A stretch of DNA of 64,000 nucleotides from Microvirga terrestris (GCF_015694425.1 NZ_JADQDN010000001.1:806001-870000), one strand, 5' to 3'; positions 8,934-17,958 are shown, counted from the stretch's first letter. Program-made: numbers and translations. The notes: generated from the letters alone by a model not told the origin.

Positions 8934-10205
8934 ATGTTGTCTCGCCGTACCCTTCTGACTGGATCGCTCGCCCTGATCTTCACGCCGGCCACCGGAGCCC
9001 TGGCGCAGCAATTTGCCCAGAACCAGGCCGAGTGGTCGCAGAATTACGAGGCGGTCTCCCGCACCCGCGTCCAGCGGACGTCGACCCCCATGCTCTCGGC
9101 CGAGTCGCTCGCCGCCACCGAGCAGATGATCGAGTATTACCGCAACATCGCCGCCCGCGGCGGCTGGCAGCCCGTGCAGGGCGCCCAGGGCCTGCGCGTC
9201 GGCTCCAAGAGCCCGGCTGTCGTGGCCCTGCGCCAGCGTCTCATCGTCACGGGCGACCTCGATCAGGCCGCCGGCGAATCGCCCATCTACGATTCCTACG
9301 TCGAGTCGGCCGTCCGCCGCTTCCAGGCCCGCCACGGCATCAGTTCCACGGGCACCATGACGGGCCCGACCGTGGTCGCCATGAACGTGCCGGTCGACCT
9401 GCGCATCCGTCAGCTCGAGATCAACGTCGCCCGCCTGCGCAGCCTCGTCGGCACCGGGCTCACCAACCGCTATGCGGTCGCGAACATTCCCGCGGCTCTC
9501 GTGGAGACGGTGGAGGGTGGCGTCGTTCACACCCGCCACGCGGCCGGCGTCGGCAAGATCGACCGCCAGTCGCCTCTGCTGAACTCGAAGGTGGTCGAGG
9601 TCAACTTCAACCCGTTCTGGACGGCTCCTGCCTCGGTGGTCAAAAAGGACCTCATCCCGAAGATGCAGAAGGAGCCGAACTACCTGAGCGAGAACAAGAT
9701 CCGCATCTTCAATGCGGCCGGCCAGGAGGTTCCCTCCAGCCAGATCAACTGGTTCTCCGACGAGGCGACCCGCTACCGCTTCCGCCAGGATCCGGGCGGC
9801 GACCTGAACTCCATGGGGTTCGTGCGCATCAACATCCCGAACCCGCACGGCGTCTACATGCACGACACGCCCTCCAAGGGCATCTTCGGCGACGACTTCC
9901 GCTTCGTCTCCTCCGGCTGCATCCGTATCCAGAACGTGCGCGACTATATCGAGTGGCTGTTGAAGGACACCCCCGGCTGGAGCCGTGAGCAGATCGACGC
10001 GACCTTCCGGTCCGGCGAGCGCATCGACGCCCGCCTGGCCCAGGCCGTTCCGATCCACTGGATCTACGTCACCGCCTGGGCGACCCCGGACGGCCTCGTG
10101 CAGTTCCGCGACGACATCTACAACAAGGACGGTCTCGGCAACGCGATCCCGGTCGCGAGCCGGGTGCCGACTGAGCCGGACCAGGAAATGTTCCTGCAGA
10201 ACTGA
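8934..10205 (+). CDS. Periplasmic L,D-transpeptidase (YcbB/LdtD-type) with peptidoglycan-binding domain
   Basis: Forms 3-3 (L,D) cross-links in peptidoglycan. The ATG at 8934 starts a Tat-like signal (SRRTLLTGSLALIF) with probable cleavage after ALA near residue 24; an upstream in-frame ATG at 8901 would add 11 polar residues and is less likely. Residues about 80-145 are a peptidoglycan_binding_1 domain (VVALRQRLIVTGDLD, AVRRFQARHGISSTGTM). From about residue 190 comes the YkuD catalytic domain, with HDTPSKGIF and the active-site motif SSGCIRIQN carrying the nucleophilic cysteine. The 423-residue length and the two-domain order fit the LdtD group. It stands alone between two non-coding gaps, and a hairpin terminator follows. 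Confidence 0.92.
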   Translation: MLSRRTLLTGSLALIFTPATGALAQQFAQNQAEWSQNYEAVSRTRVQRTSTPMLSAESLAATEQMIEYYRNIAARGGWQPVQGAQGLRVGSKSPAVVALRQRLIVTGDLDQAAGESPIYDSYVESAVRRFQARHGISSTGTMTGPTVVAMNVPVDLRIRQLEINVARLRSLVGTGLTNRYAVANIPAALVETVEGGVVHTRHAAGVGKIDRQSPLLNSKVVEVNFNPFWTAPASVVKKDLIPKMQKEPNYLSENKIRIFNAAGQEVPSSQINWFSDEATRYRFRQDPGGDLNSMGFVRINIPNPHGVYMHDTPSKGIFGDDFRFVSSGCIRIQNVRDYIEWLLKDTPGWSREQIDATFRSGERIDARLAQAVPIHWIYVTAWATPDGLVQFRDDIYNKDGLGNAIPVASRVPTEPDQEMFLQN

Positions 10206-10235
10206 TCTTGCAGAGCCAGCTTCAAACTTTACGTC

Positions 10236-10266
10236 ATCACCGGCCTCGTGCCGGTGATCTCGTTTC
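10236..10266 (+). terminator. Probable terminator after the L,D-transpeptidase gene
   Basis: Perfect 8-bp stem ATCACCGG / CCGGTGAT with a 7-nt loop, followed by CTCGTTTCTG. The U-run is short, so termination may be partial. Confidence 0.5.
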
Positions 10267-10294
10267 TGAGAGGCGCGGTGCATTTCTGATCGGG

Positions 10295-10317
10295 ATGGCC
10301 GGGACAGGCCCGGCCAT
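10295..10317. repeat. 23-nt hairpin repeat, copy 1
   Basis: Perfect 9-bp inverted repeat ATGGCCGGG / CCCGGCCAT around ACAGG. The same 23 bases occur at 20154-20176. Both copies lie downstream of a plus-strand gene beside a terminator-like hairpin. Confidence 0.75.
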
Positions 10318-10328
10318 GACGTGGCGGG

Positions 10329-10414
10329 TGTCATCCCCGGCGGCCGCAGGCCGGGAAGGGGATTCACTCGCACGCTCAGCGCCATGGATTCCCTTGCTCC
10401 GGCCGGGAATGACA
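10329..10414. repeat. Dispersed palindromic repeat, family 1 copy B
   Basis: About 86 nt bounded by TGTCATCCCCGGC and, on the other strand, TGTCATTCCCGGCC, the same terminal inverted repeats as at 2671-2768. The interior block (AATCCATGGCG on the minus strand) matches copy A in opposite orientation. Together with the two hairpins at 10236-10317 it occupies most of the 374-nt gap before glyA; the rest of that gap (10415-10579) holds the glyA leader, where I see no clear riboswitch. Confidence 0.75.
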
Positions 10415-10579
10415 CTGGAATCGGCCTCTGCCTTCTATCCGGGCCTGCCGTTGCATTCCTAGAGCCTAGTGGGCATGTCTCCGGAGCAGTTGGCGTGGTG
10501 AAGCCCGCCATGATAAAGGCCAGTACAATCAGGATTCAGCGGCCCGTGTCGGCGGGCTCACAGGAAGGCGAGGGTACCC

Positions 10580-11884
10580 ATGAGCGCCAGTGAAGCGGCA
10601 CACAGCCATCTTTCCAACAGCTTCTTTTCGGCAAGCCTCGTCGACAGCGATCCCGAGATCGCCCGCGCCATCGGGCTGGAGCTCGGCCGCCAGCGCGACG
10701 AGATCGAGCTGATCGCCTCCGAGAACATCGTGTCCCGCGCCGTCCTTGAGGCGCAAGGGTCGGTGATGACCAACAAATACGCGGAAGGCTATCCGGGCCG
10801 CCGATATTACGGCGGCTGCCAGTTCGTCGACATGGCCGAGGAGCTCGCCATCGAGCGCGCCAAGCGCCTGTTCGACTGCAAGTTCGCCAACGTGCAGCCC
10901 AATTCCGGCTCCCAGGCCAACCAGGCCGTGTTCATGGCGCTCATGAAGCCCGGCGATACCTTCATGGGTCTCGACCTCGCCTGCGGCGGCCACCTGACTC
11001 ACGGCTCTCCGGTCAACATGTCCGGCAAGTGGTTCAACGTGGTGAGCTACAAGGTGCGCGAAAGCGACCAGATCATCGACATGGACGAGGTCGCCCAGCT
11101 GGCCCGCGAGCACAAGCCGAAGGTGATCGTCGCCGGCGGCTCGGCCTATTCCCGGTTCTGGGATTTCGCCCGCTTCCGCGAGATCGCCGACGAGGTCGGT
11201 GCCTTCTTCATGGTCGACATCGCCCACTTCGCCGGACTCGTGGCGGGCGGCGCCCATCCGTCGCCGTTCCCGCATGCGCATGTGGTCACCACGACCACCC
11301 ACAAGACCCTGCGCGGCCCGCGCGGCGGCATGATCCTCACCAATGAGGAAGATCTCGCCAAGAAGTTCAACTCGGCCATCTTCCCCGGCCTCCAGGGCGG
11401 CCCGCTCATGCACGTGATCGCGGCGAAAGCCGTCGCGTTCGGCGAGGCGCTGCGCCCCGAGTTTAAGCTCTATGCCCGTTCTGTGGTCGAGAACGCCAAG
11501 GTGCTGGCCGACACCATGCTCGCCAACGGCTATGCCATCGTGGCCGGCGGCACGGACAACCATCTGATGCTGGTGGATCTCCGCCCGAAGAAGCTCACTG
11601 GCAAGGCCGCGGAAGCAGCTTTGGGCCGCGCCCACATCACCTGCAACAAGAACGGCGTTCCGTTCGATCCCGAGAAGCCGATGGTGACCTCGGGCGTGCG
11701 CCTCGGCACCCCCGCCGCCACCTCACGCGGCTTCGGCGTGGCCGAGTTCAAGAAGGTCGGCGAGCTGATCGTCGAGACCTTGGATGGCTTGGCGAAGAAC
11801 GGCGACGAGGCCAATGCTTCGGTCGAGGAATCGGTCAAGAACCGGGTTCACGAGCTGACCCGCCGCTTCCCGATCTACGGTTGA
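10580..11884 (+). CDS. glyA: Serine hydroxymethyltransferase
   Basis: PLP enzyme that interconverts serine plus tetrahydrofolate and glycine plus 5,10-methylene-tetrahydrofolate, the main source of one-carbon units. The 434-residue protein carries [19 protein letters not shown] near the N-terminus, [19 protein letters not shown], and the PLP lysine in [11 protein letters not shown] (Lys242). The start has GGAAGGCGAGGG upstream. nrdR follows 14 nt after the stop, a common pairing in alphaproteobacteria, so glyA probably heads the glyA-nrdR-rib-nusB-thiL transcript. Confidence 0.97.
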   Translation: MSASEAAHSHLSNSFFSASLVDSDPEIARAIGLELGRQRDEIELIASENIVSRAVLEAQGSVMTNKYAEGYPGRRYYGGCQFVDMAEELAIERAKRLFDCKFANVQPNSGSQANQAVFMALMKPGDTFMGLDLACGGHLTHGSPVNMSGKWFNVVSYKVRESDQIIDMDEVAQLAREHKPKVIVAGGSAYSRFWDFARFREIADEVGAFFMVDIAHFAGLVAGGAHPSPFPHAHVVTTTTHKTLRGPRGGMILTNEEDLAKKFNSAIFPGLQGGPLMHVIAAKAVAFGEALRPEFKLYARSVVENAKVLADTMLANGYAIVAGGTDNHLMLVDLRPKKLTGKAAEAALGRAHITCNKNGVPFDPEKPMVTSGVRLGTPAATSRGFGVAEFKKVGELIVETLDGLAKNGDEANASVEESVKNRVHELTRRFPIYG

Positions 11885-11898
11885 GATTCGGCTGATCC

Positions 11899-12408
11899 AT
11901 GCGTTGCCCTTATTGCGGGAGCCTGGACACCCAGGTGAAGGATTCCCGCCCCACGGACGATTCCTCGTCCATCCGCCGCCGCCGCATCTGCCCGGATTGC
12001 GGCGGTCGCTTCACGACCTTCGAGCGCGTGCAGCTGCGCGAGCTCACGGTGTTGAAGCGCTCCGGCCGGCGCGTTCCCTTCGACCGGGACAAGCTCCAGC
12101 AATCGGTGGACGTGGCCCTGCGCAAGCGGTCGGTCGATCCCGAGCGCGTCGAGCGTATGATCAACGGCATCGTGCGCCAGCTCGAGAGCATGAGCGATGG
12201 CGAGGTGCCGAGCGAAACCGTGGGCGAACTCGTCATGGAGGGGCTGAAAGGCCTCGACGACGTGGCCTATGTGCGCTTCGCCTCCGTCTACAAGAACTTC
12301 CGCGAGGCCAGGGACTTCGAGGAGATTCTTGGCAAGCTGGCCGAGGGAGAGACCGAGGACGAACTGCCGCCGCCGCCGAAGAAAAAGCGCGCTCCGAGCG
12401 AGTCATGA
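11899..12408 (+). CDS. nrdR: Transcriptional repressor NrdR
   Basis: Nucleotide-sensing repressor of ribonucleotide reductase genes. The 169 residues contain an N-terminal zinc ribbon (Cys3/Cys6 and Cys31/Cys34 in MRCPYCG and ICPDCGGRF) and an ATP-cone domain ([20 protein letters not shown] to about residue 140), followed by a short acidic/basic tail. The zinc site is complete. The last codons overlap the ATG of ribD (ATGA), suggesting coupled translation. No ribonucleotide reductase gene is in the window, so its targets lie elsewhere. Confidence 0.96.
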   Translation: MRCPYCGSLDTQVKDSRPTDDSSSIRRRRICPDCGGRFTTFERVQLRELTVLKRSGRRVPFDRDKLQQSVDVALRKRSVDPERVERMINGIVRQLESMSDGEVPSETVGELVMEGLKGLDDVAYVRFASVYKNFREARDFEEILGKLAEGETEDELPPPPKKKRAPSES

Positions 12409-13721
12409 ACGGGCCCAGCGCCAGCGGGCTGCCGCCTGACCATATCTCTCCGGGGCTGGCCGATAAAGAACATAGCGCGAGTGTCCCTCCCCCTTGTGGG
12501 GAGGGTCAGGGTGGGGGTGTGAGCACCATTCCGTCAGAAGGTGGCGCCAGCACCCCCACCTCCAACTCCTCCCCACAAGGGGGAGGAGGGCTGCCGGAGC
12601 GTCATACACCAAACCATCAGGACGAGCGCTTCATGCGCCTCGCGATTGCGCTCGCGTCGCGCCATCTCGGGTTGACCTGGCCCAACCCGTCGGTGGGAGC
12701 CGTGCTGGTCGATGAGAGCGGTGACGTGCCTGTCATCCTCGCACAAGGCATCACCCAGGCGGGTGGCAGGCCACATGCGGAGCGCATGGCGCTGGAGGCC
12801 GCCGGAGAGCGCGCCCGTGGAGCAACGCTCTACGTCACCCTCGAGCCCTGCGCCACCCGCAGCAGCCGGGCTCACGGCCCATCCTGCACCGACCTCATCG
12901 TCGCCGCTGGTATCGGCCGGCTGGTGGTCAGCGTGGCCGATCCGAGCCCGCACGCCGCCGGCCAGGGACCGGAGCGCTTCGGCCGTGCAGGAATTCCGAT
13001 GAATGTCGGCTGCCTGGCCGAGGACGGCGCGAGGCTTCATCGGGGGCACATCACCCGCGTCACGAAGGGACGGCCCGCCGTGACCGTGAAGCTCGCCCGG
13101 AGCACGGAAGGCTTTGCCGGATCGCGCCACGGCCCGCGCCTGATGCTCACGGGCGAGATCGCCAACGGCAGGGTCCACCTGATGCGCGCCCATGCGGACG
13201 CGATCATGGTCGGTGTCGGGACGGTGCTGGCGGACGATCCGCTGCTGAATGTGCGCCTTCCCGGACTGGAGAGCCGCTCGCCTGTTCGCATCGTCGTCGA
13301 TTCTCAGCTCAGGACGCCGGTGACATCGCGAGTTGCAGCCGGTGCGCGGGAGATCCCGACCTGGATCGCAACGACAGTGAATGCCCCGGTGGATGCCGAA
13401 AGAGCACTGACAGCGCTGGGTGTCGAAGTCCTGCGGGTATCGAGTGATGTATCCGGCCGCGTCTCGCTGTCCGAGGCTTTGCAGCTTCTCGGTACACGCG
13501 GCATCACGCAGGTGTTTTGCGAAGGCGGACCGGATCTGGCGGACGCGCTGGCGACAGCCGATCTCATCGACGATCTGGTCCTGATCACCGGCCGCTCCGC
13601 GCGGGGCCAGGGCGACGTTCCGGCGCTCGGCGCATCGCTGCAGGACCGCATGGACCATCTCGAGTTATGGGCCGAGCAGCAGATCGGCCCCGATCTTTCC
13701 ATGCTCTGGGAGAGACCCTGA
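12405..13721 (+). CDS. ribD: Bifunctional riboflavin biosynthesis deaminase/reductase RibD, with repeat-derived N-terminal extension
   Basis: Catalyses the pyrimidine deamination and side-chain reduction of riboflavin synthesis. The conserved protein begins at [17 protein letters not shown] (about 12621) and runs through a deaminase domain ([15 protein letters not shown]...[11 protein letters not shown]) and a reductase domain from about 13070 ([36 protein letters not shown]). No ATG, GTG or TTG lies in frame between the palindromic repeat (12484-12588) and DERF, so translation must start inside or before it. The ATG at 12405 overlaps the nrdR stop and gives 438 residues, some 70 more than usual; a GTG at 12519 inside the repeat is the alternative. 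The zinc-region spacing [15 protein letters not shown] departs from the usual H-x-G-x-T-P-P-C form. Confidence 0.88.
   Translation: MNGPSASGLPPDHISPGLADKEHSASVPPPCGEGQGGGVSTIPSEGGASTPTSNSSPQGGGGLPERHTPNHQDERFMRLAIALASRHLGLTWPNPSVGAVLVDESGDVPVILAQGITQAGGRPHAERMALEAAGERARGATLYVTLEPCATRSSRAHGPSCTDLIVAAGIGRLVVSVADPSPHAAGQGPERFGRAGIPMNVGCLAEDGARLHRGHITRVTKGRPAVTVKLARSTEGFAGSRHGPRLMLTGEIANGRVHLMRAHADAIMVGVGTVLADDPLLNVRLPGLESRSPVRIVVDSQLRTPVTSRVAAGAREIPTWIATTVNAPVDAERALTALGVEVLRVSSDVSGRVSLSEALQLLGTRGITQVFCEGGPDLADALATADLIDDLVLITGRSARGQGDVPALGASLQDRMDHLELWAEQQIGPDLSMLWERP
12484..12588. repeat. Palindromic repeat family 2, copy C, lying in frame within ribD
   Basis: About 105 nt with perfect 19-nt outer arms (CCTCCCCCTTGTGGGGAGG and its reverse complement at the right end) and inner arms AGGGTGGGGGTGT / ACACCCCCACCT-like. 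A second copy with the same arms is at 14434-14540; the central 30-40 nt differ. It contributes about 35 codons (glycine-, serine- and proline-rich) to the ribD frame. Confidence 0.88.
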
Positions 13722-14356
13722 TGTTTACGGGTATCGTCACCGATGTCGGTGAAGTGGCGGTGGTGGAGGGGTCCCAAGGCACCCTCAAGCGCCTACGCAT
13801 CCATTCATCCTATGATCCTGCCACCATCGTGCTCGGCGCCTCCATCGCCTGCGGGGGGCCGTGCCTCACGGTCGTTGCCTTTGGCGAACGCGATGGTGGG
13901 TGCTGGTTCGACGTGGATGCCGCGGCCGAGACGCTGGAGCGCACGACGGTGGGTGAGTGGCAGGCGGGCACGCGGGTGAACCTGGAGCGATCCCTGAAGA
14001 TCGGCGACGAGCTCGGCGGTCATATCGTGACCGGGCACGTGGACGGTCTGGCCACCATCGTGGCCAAGGAGGCGATCACCGCCGGTGACGATCCCTGGGG
14101 GCCGACGGCCCGCTTCACCCTCAAGGTGCCGCCGGCGCTTGCCCCGTTCATTGCCGAGAAGGGCTCGGTCTGCCTCGATGGCACGTCGCTTACCGTGAAT
14201 GCGGTCAACGACGACATGTTCTCCGTGCTCATCATTCCGCATACGCTCAGTGTGACCACCTGGGGCGACCGGCAGGTGGGCGACAAGCTCAACCTGGAGG
14301 TCGACCTCATGGCCCGCTACGCGGCGCGGCTTGCGGATGCGCGCCGGGCGGGGTAG
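13721..14356 (+). CDS. ribE: Riboflavin synthase, alpha chain
   Basis: Dismutates two 6,7-dimethyl-8-ribityllumazine molecules to riboflavin and a pyrimidine. The 211-residue protein has the two tandem lumazine-binding barrels: [12 protein letters not shown] with SIACGGPCLTVV in the first half, and HIVTGHVDGLATIV with VCLDGTSLTVNAV in the second. The usual first-barrel motif reads S-I-A-V-x-G-x-C-L-T, so CGGPCL is a mild variant. The start overlaps the ribD stop by one base. Also called ribC in E. coli nomenclature. Confidence 0.95.
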   Translation: MFTGIVTDVGEVAVVEGSQGTLKRLRIHSSYDPATIVLGASIACGGPCLTVVAFGERDGGCWFDVDAAAETLERTTVGEWQAGTRVNLERSLKIGDELGGHIVTGHVDGLATIVAKEAITAGDDPWGPTARFTLKVPPALAPFIAEKGSVCLDGTSLTVNAVNDDMFSVLIIPHTLSVTTWGDRQVGDKLNLEVDLMARYAARLADARRAG

Positions 14357-14433
14357 GGGAACGCCCAACGTTTCCCGTATTCCATACGCAGTCCTCATCT
14401 TTGAGCCTAGCCGAAAAGGTCTAGCGCGGGGTT

Positions 14434-14540
14434 TCCCTCCCCCTTGTGGGGAGGGATTAAGGGTGGGGGTGTTGGCGTCAGACCTGCATAGGCTATCGCT
14501 CACACCCCCACCTCTAACTCCTCCCCACAAGGGGGAGGAG
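14434..14540. repeat. Palindromic repeat family 2, copy D
   Basis: About 107 nt, same outer arms as copy C at 12484-12588 and the same inner GGGTGGGGGTGT / ACACCCCCACCT arms, here in the 248-nt non-coding gap between ribE and ribH. The long hairpin it would form in RNA separates ribE from ribH on the transcript. Confidence 0.88.
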
Positions 14541-14604
14541 AACTGCCGTCGCCTCTAGTCCTGGCACTCAGAATGAAGGCTGACACTAAAGGTGTTCGAG
14601 ACCT

Positions 14605-15093
14605 ATGGTCGCCCATTCCGACAAGCCGAAAAGCCCCCGCCCGCCGGTTCCCGGTGCCCGCATCCTCGTCGTCGAAGCCCGCTTCTACGACGACATCGCC
14701 GATGAGCTTCTGCGCGGGGCGCAGGGAGCCGTCGAGGCGGCGCAGGCCAGCATGGATGTGCTGACCCTGGACGGTGCCCTCGAGATCCCGGCCACCATCG
14801 CCATCGCGCTCGATGCGGCCGAGAGGGCCGGCAAGCCCTACGACGCCGTTGTGGCCCTGGGCTGCGTGATCCGCGGCGAGACCGGCCATTATGATATCGT
14901 TGCCGGCGAGAGCGCCCACGCCCTCATGGACCTGTCGGTCGAGCGGCGCATTCCGCTCGCCAACGGCATCCTGACCGTCGAGAATGATCAGCAGGCCTGG
15001 ACCCGCGCGAGCGTGAATGAATTGAATAAGGGCGGGGGCGCGGTCGAGGCGGCGCTCGCCGTCCTGCGCATCAAACAGAAACTGGAGGCCTGA
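14605..15093 (+). CDS. ribH: 6,7-dimethyl-8-ribityllumazine synthase
   Basis: Condenses the RibD product (after dephosphorylation) with 3,4-dihydroxy-2-butanone 4-phosphate. The 162 residues show [20 protein letters not shown], the [15 protein letters not shown] substrate-binding stretch, [16 protein letters not shown] and the active-site region near [16 protein letters not shown]. It follows ribE after a gap that contains a palindromic repeat, and ends 2 nt before nusB, so ribH-nusB are co-transcribed. I saw no FMN riboswitch upstream. Confidence 0.95.
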   Translation: MVAHSDKPKSPRPPVPGARILVVEARFYDDIADELLRGAQGAVEAAQASMDVLTLDGALEIPATIAIALDAAERAGKPYDAVVALGCVIRGETGHYDIVAGESAHALMDLSVERRIPLANGILTVENDQQAWTRASVNELNKGGGAVEAALAVLRIKQKLEA

Positions 15094-15095
15094 TC

Positions 15096-15578
15096 ATGAC
15101 GAAGCCAGCAGAGCGCTCGGCCGCTCGCCTCGCTGCTGTCCAGGCCCTCTACCAGATGGACATCTCCGGCAAGACCGTTGTCGACGCGCTCGCCGAGTTC
15201 GAGACGTTCTGGATCGGTCGCGAGGTCGAAGGCATCGCGTTCCAGCCGTCGGACAACACCTTCTTTCGCGATATCCTGTCGGGCGTGGTCAAGAACCAGC
15301 GCGACATCGACGTCAGGATCGACAACGCGCTCGCCACCGACTGGCCCCTCAAGCGCATCGAGGCCGTGCTGCGCGCCATCCTGCGCGGCGGCGGCTATGA
15401 GTTGATGTTCCGCAAGGACGTGCCGGCCCGTGTCGTCATCACCGAGTACGTGGATGTGACCCACGGCTTCTACGGCGACGACGAGCCGGGCCTCGTCAAT
15501 GCGGTGCTCGACAAGGTGGCCCGCGAAGTGCGCCCCGGCGAGCTCGAGAAGAAGGCCGCCGGCCAGGGCGGGCGCTAA
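15096..15578 (+). CDS. nusB: Transcription antitermination factor NusB
   Basis: RNA-binding partner of NusE (S10) in boxA-dependent antitermination of rRNA operons. The all-helical 160-residue protein begins SAARLAAVQALYQMDISG and contains NALATDWPLKRIEAVLRAILRGGGYEL and the EYVDVTHGFYGDDEPGLVNAVLDKVA motif, all typical. ribH-nusB-thiL is a widespread gene order. The lysine- and glycine-rich tail (KKAAGQGGR) is unremarkable. Confidence 0.96.
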   Translation: MTKPAERSAARLAAVQALYQMDISGKTVVDALAEFETFWIGREVEGIAFQPSDNTFFRDILSGVVKNQRDIDVRIDNALATDWPLKRIEAVLRAILRGGGYELMFRKDVPARVVITEYVDVTHGFYGDDEPGLVNAVLDKVAREVRPGELEKKAAGQGGR

Positions 15579-15603
15579 CGCGAGCGGGCAAGGTGATCGG
15601 CCG

Positions 15604-16593
15604 ATGAGTGCGAGCGAACGCCCGAGCGAGGACAGCCTCATCGCGCGATTCTTCGCTCCCATTGCCGGAGAGGGCGCCTTAGGCCTCAAGGACGATGCAG
15701 CCCGGCTGACGCCGAAACCCGGCCACGACCTGATCCTCACCACGGACGCCCTCGTCGCGCGCGTCCATTTCCTGCCCGAGGATTCTCCCGGCTCCATCGC
15801 CCGCAAGGCGCTCGGCGTGAACGTTTCTGATCTCGCTGCGAAAGGCGCCGATCCGGCCGGCTTCCTCCTGAGCCTCGCCCTGCCTGACGACTGGACCGAA
15901 GATTGGCTCGCCGATTTCGCCGACGGTCTCGGTCAGGCGTCGCATGATTTCTCCTGCCCGCTTCTCGGTGGCGATACGGTGAAGGCGAGGGGACCGCTGA
16001 CCCTGTCGGTCACAGCTGTGGGCCAGGTGCCGACCGGCCGGATGGTCCAGCGCACCACGGCGCAGGTTGGCGATCTCATCTGCGTCACCGGCACCATCGG
16101 CGATGCAGCCCTGGGGCTCAAGCTCCGCTCGGCCCCCGCCTGGAGCGAGAGCCTGTCGCCGGACGAGAAGGCGCATCTTGCCGACCGCTATCTCCACCCC
16201 CGGCCCCGCCACCAGCTTGCCGCCACCCTGCGCGACCACGCCAGCGCCGCCATGGACGTCTCGGACGGGCTTGCGGGCGATCTCGCCAAGATGATGATGG
16301 CCAGCGGCGTATCGGCCCTGGTAGAGGCGGATCAGGTTCCGCTGTCGGCTGCGGCCGCCGAGGCGGTCCAGGCGTCGTCGGAGCTGTTCGACCTGGCGCT
16401 CACCGGCGGCGACGATTACGAGATTCTCTGCACTGTCCCGCAAAAGTCCCTCGACAGTTTTCGCCAGGAAGCCGATAGGATCGGGATCTCTCTGTCCGTC
16501 ATCGGCCGAGTCGTCGCAGGACACGACCGGCCGGTCTTTCGGATGAACGGTCTCGAAAGACGTTACGATGTCGGCTCCTACCAGCATTTCTGA
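15604..16593 (+). CDS. thiL: Thiamine-monophosphate kinase
   Basis: Phosphorylates thiamine monophosphate to the cofactor thiamine diphosphate. The 329-residue protein has the PurM-like fold landmarks DDAARL near the N-terminus, TTDALVARVHFLPEDSPGSIARKALGVNVSDLAAKGADP, the LGGDTVKARGPL segment, and AAMDVSDGLAGDLAKM in the second half. The ATG at 15604 lies 25 nt after nusB. Its last 26 nt overlap the following MFS gene in another frame. Confidence 0.95.
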   Translation: MSASERPSEDSLIARFFAPIAGEGALGLKDDAARLTPKPGHDLILTTDALVARVHFLPEDSPGSIARKALGVNVSDLAAKGADPAGFLLSLALPDDWTEDWLADFADGLGQASHDFSCPLLGGDTVKARGPLTLSVTAVGQVPTGRMVQRTTAQVGDLICVTGTIGDAALGLKLRSAPAWSESLSPDEKAHLADRYLHPRPRHQLAATLRDHASAAMDVSDGLAGDLAKMMMASGVSALVEADQVPLSAAAAEAVQASSELFDLALTGGDDYEILCTVPQKSLDSFRQEADRIGISLSVIGRVVAGHDRPVFRMNGLERRYDVGSYQHF

Positions 16594-17806
16594 TACCTCC
16601 TTCCAGGCACCTTCCAGCGACAGCGTCGCCAAGCACAATGCCATCGTGCTGGCCGTCGCCATGGCGCTCGGTGGGTCGAGCCCCGCCATCGTTGTGTCGC
16701 TCGGCGGCCTCGTGGGTCAGGCGCTCGCCTCGAACAAGGAGCTGGCGACCCTTCCCGTGAGCCTGCTCAATCTTGGGCTGGCCCTCGGCACGATCCCGGC
16801 CGCCATGCTGATGCGCAAGGCGGGGCGCCGCATCGGTTATATGGTCGGCGCGGGCATCGGCCTCGCCGGCGGCTGCATGGCAGCTTTCGGCATCGCCTCC
16901 TACAGCTTCGTGCTCTTCTGCCTCGGTACTCTCATCATCGGCAGCTACGGCTCCTTCAACCAGAGCTACCGCTTCGCCGCCACCGATGCGGCCTCCGAGG
17001 CGTTCAAGCCAAGGGCGATCTCCTGGGTTATGACTGGTGGGCTGATCGCCGGAGTCGTCGGACCCCAGACCGTCATCTGGACCCGGGATGTCGTTGAGGC
17101 CGCTCCCTTCGCCGGAGCCTTCCTGGGGCAGGCGACACTCGCATTCCTGTCGATGATCGTCGTGTGGTTCCTGCGGCCTGCACCGGTAAGCATTGCCTCC
17201 ACCAAGATGGGAGGCGGCAGGCCTTTGCTCGAGATCGTGCGGCAACTGCGCTTCATCGTAGCGGCGGTCACAGGCCTGGTGTCGTACAGCCTCATGACCT
17301 TCATGATGACGGCTGCTCCCTTGGCGATGATCGATTGCGGTCATTCGGTCGGCGTCGCCGCTCTCGGTATCCAATGGCATATCCTGGCCATGTTCGGCCC
17401 GAGCTTTTTCACCGGCCGCCTGATCTCACGTTACGGCAAAGGGGCGGTGACAGCCGCAGGGCTCGTGCTGATCGCCCTCTCCGCCGTGATCGGATTGTCG
17501 GGCATCACCGTCGCCCATTTCTGGATCACGCTGATCCTGCTCGGCCTCGGCTGGAACTTCGGCTTCATCGGGGCTACGGCTCTCGTGACCGACTGCTATC
17601 GTCCGGAAGAGCGGGCTAAGGTCCAAGCGGCCAACGACTTTCTGATTTTCGGTTCAGTCGCGGTTGCTTCGTTCTCGTCAGGGAAGCTCCTAAGCGCCAG
17701 CGGGTGGGAGAGCGTGAACTGGCTGGTCTTCCCGCCGGTCGTGATTGCCCTAGCTCTTCTGGCTTGGCAGCAGAGAACAAAGGTGAGCGCACCCGCTAAA
17801 GTATAA
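16568..17806 (+). CDS. Major facilitator superfamily transporter
   Basis: A 412-residue inner-membrane protein with about twelve hydrophobic spans and the MFS pseudo-repeat. The loop after span 2 carries MLMRKAGRRIGYMVG, corresponding to the family's motif A, and its mirror GRLISRYGKGAVTAAG is in the second half. The substrate is not readable from sequence. The start overlaps the thiL coding end by 26 nt; an internal ATG (MALGGSS, near residue 33) is possible, but the first hydrophobic span would then be clipped. The tight overlap with thiL makes a thiamine- or vitamin-related substrate conceivable but unproven. The gene ends about 150 nt before hppA. Confidence 0.85.
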   Translation: MSAPTSISDTSFQAPSSDSVAKHNAIVLAVAMALGGSSPAIVVSLGGLVGQALASNKELATLPVSLLNLGLALGTIPAAMLMRKAGRRIGYMVGAGIGLAGGCMAAFGIASYSFVLFCLGTLIIGSYGSFNQSYRFAATDAASEAFKPRAISWVMTGGLIAGVVGPQTVIWTRDVVEAAPFAGAFLGQATLAFLSMIVVWFLRPAPVSIASTKMGGGRPLLEIVRQLRFIVAAVTGLVSYSLMTFMMTAAPLAMIDCGHSVGVAALGIQWHILAMFGPSFFTGRLISRYGKGAVTAAGLVLIALSAVIGLSGITVAHFWITLILLGLGWNFGFIGATALVTDCYRPEERAKVQAANDFLIFGSVAVASFSSGKLLSASGWESVNWLVFPPVVIALALLAWQQRTKVSAPAKV

Positions 17807-17958
17807 AGGGCTTCCTGTGGGTTCTTACTGCAGGATTGTTGCGAACTGCCTAGTTTTTTGCCACCAAATATGAAGTTCGCTGGGGGTAGGGGCCACTCAA
17901 GGCCAGAAAATGAGCCTTGAGGAGCGGTTTTCTGCTTTCCCATAACAAGGATGGCATA

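Noticed and set aside
10415-10579. Possible riboswitch before glyA
   Set aside because: No glycine-, SAM- or folate-riboswitch core could be recognised in the leader.
11904-13721. A 605-codon open frame running through nrdR into ribD
   Set aside because: Its first 160 codons are a shadow of nrdR in another frame; the ribD part is real but starts at or after 12405.
14357-14604. Possible FMN riboswitch before ribH
   Set aside because: The conserved FMN aptamer core is absent; the structure present is the palindromic repeat.
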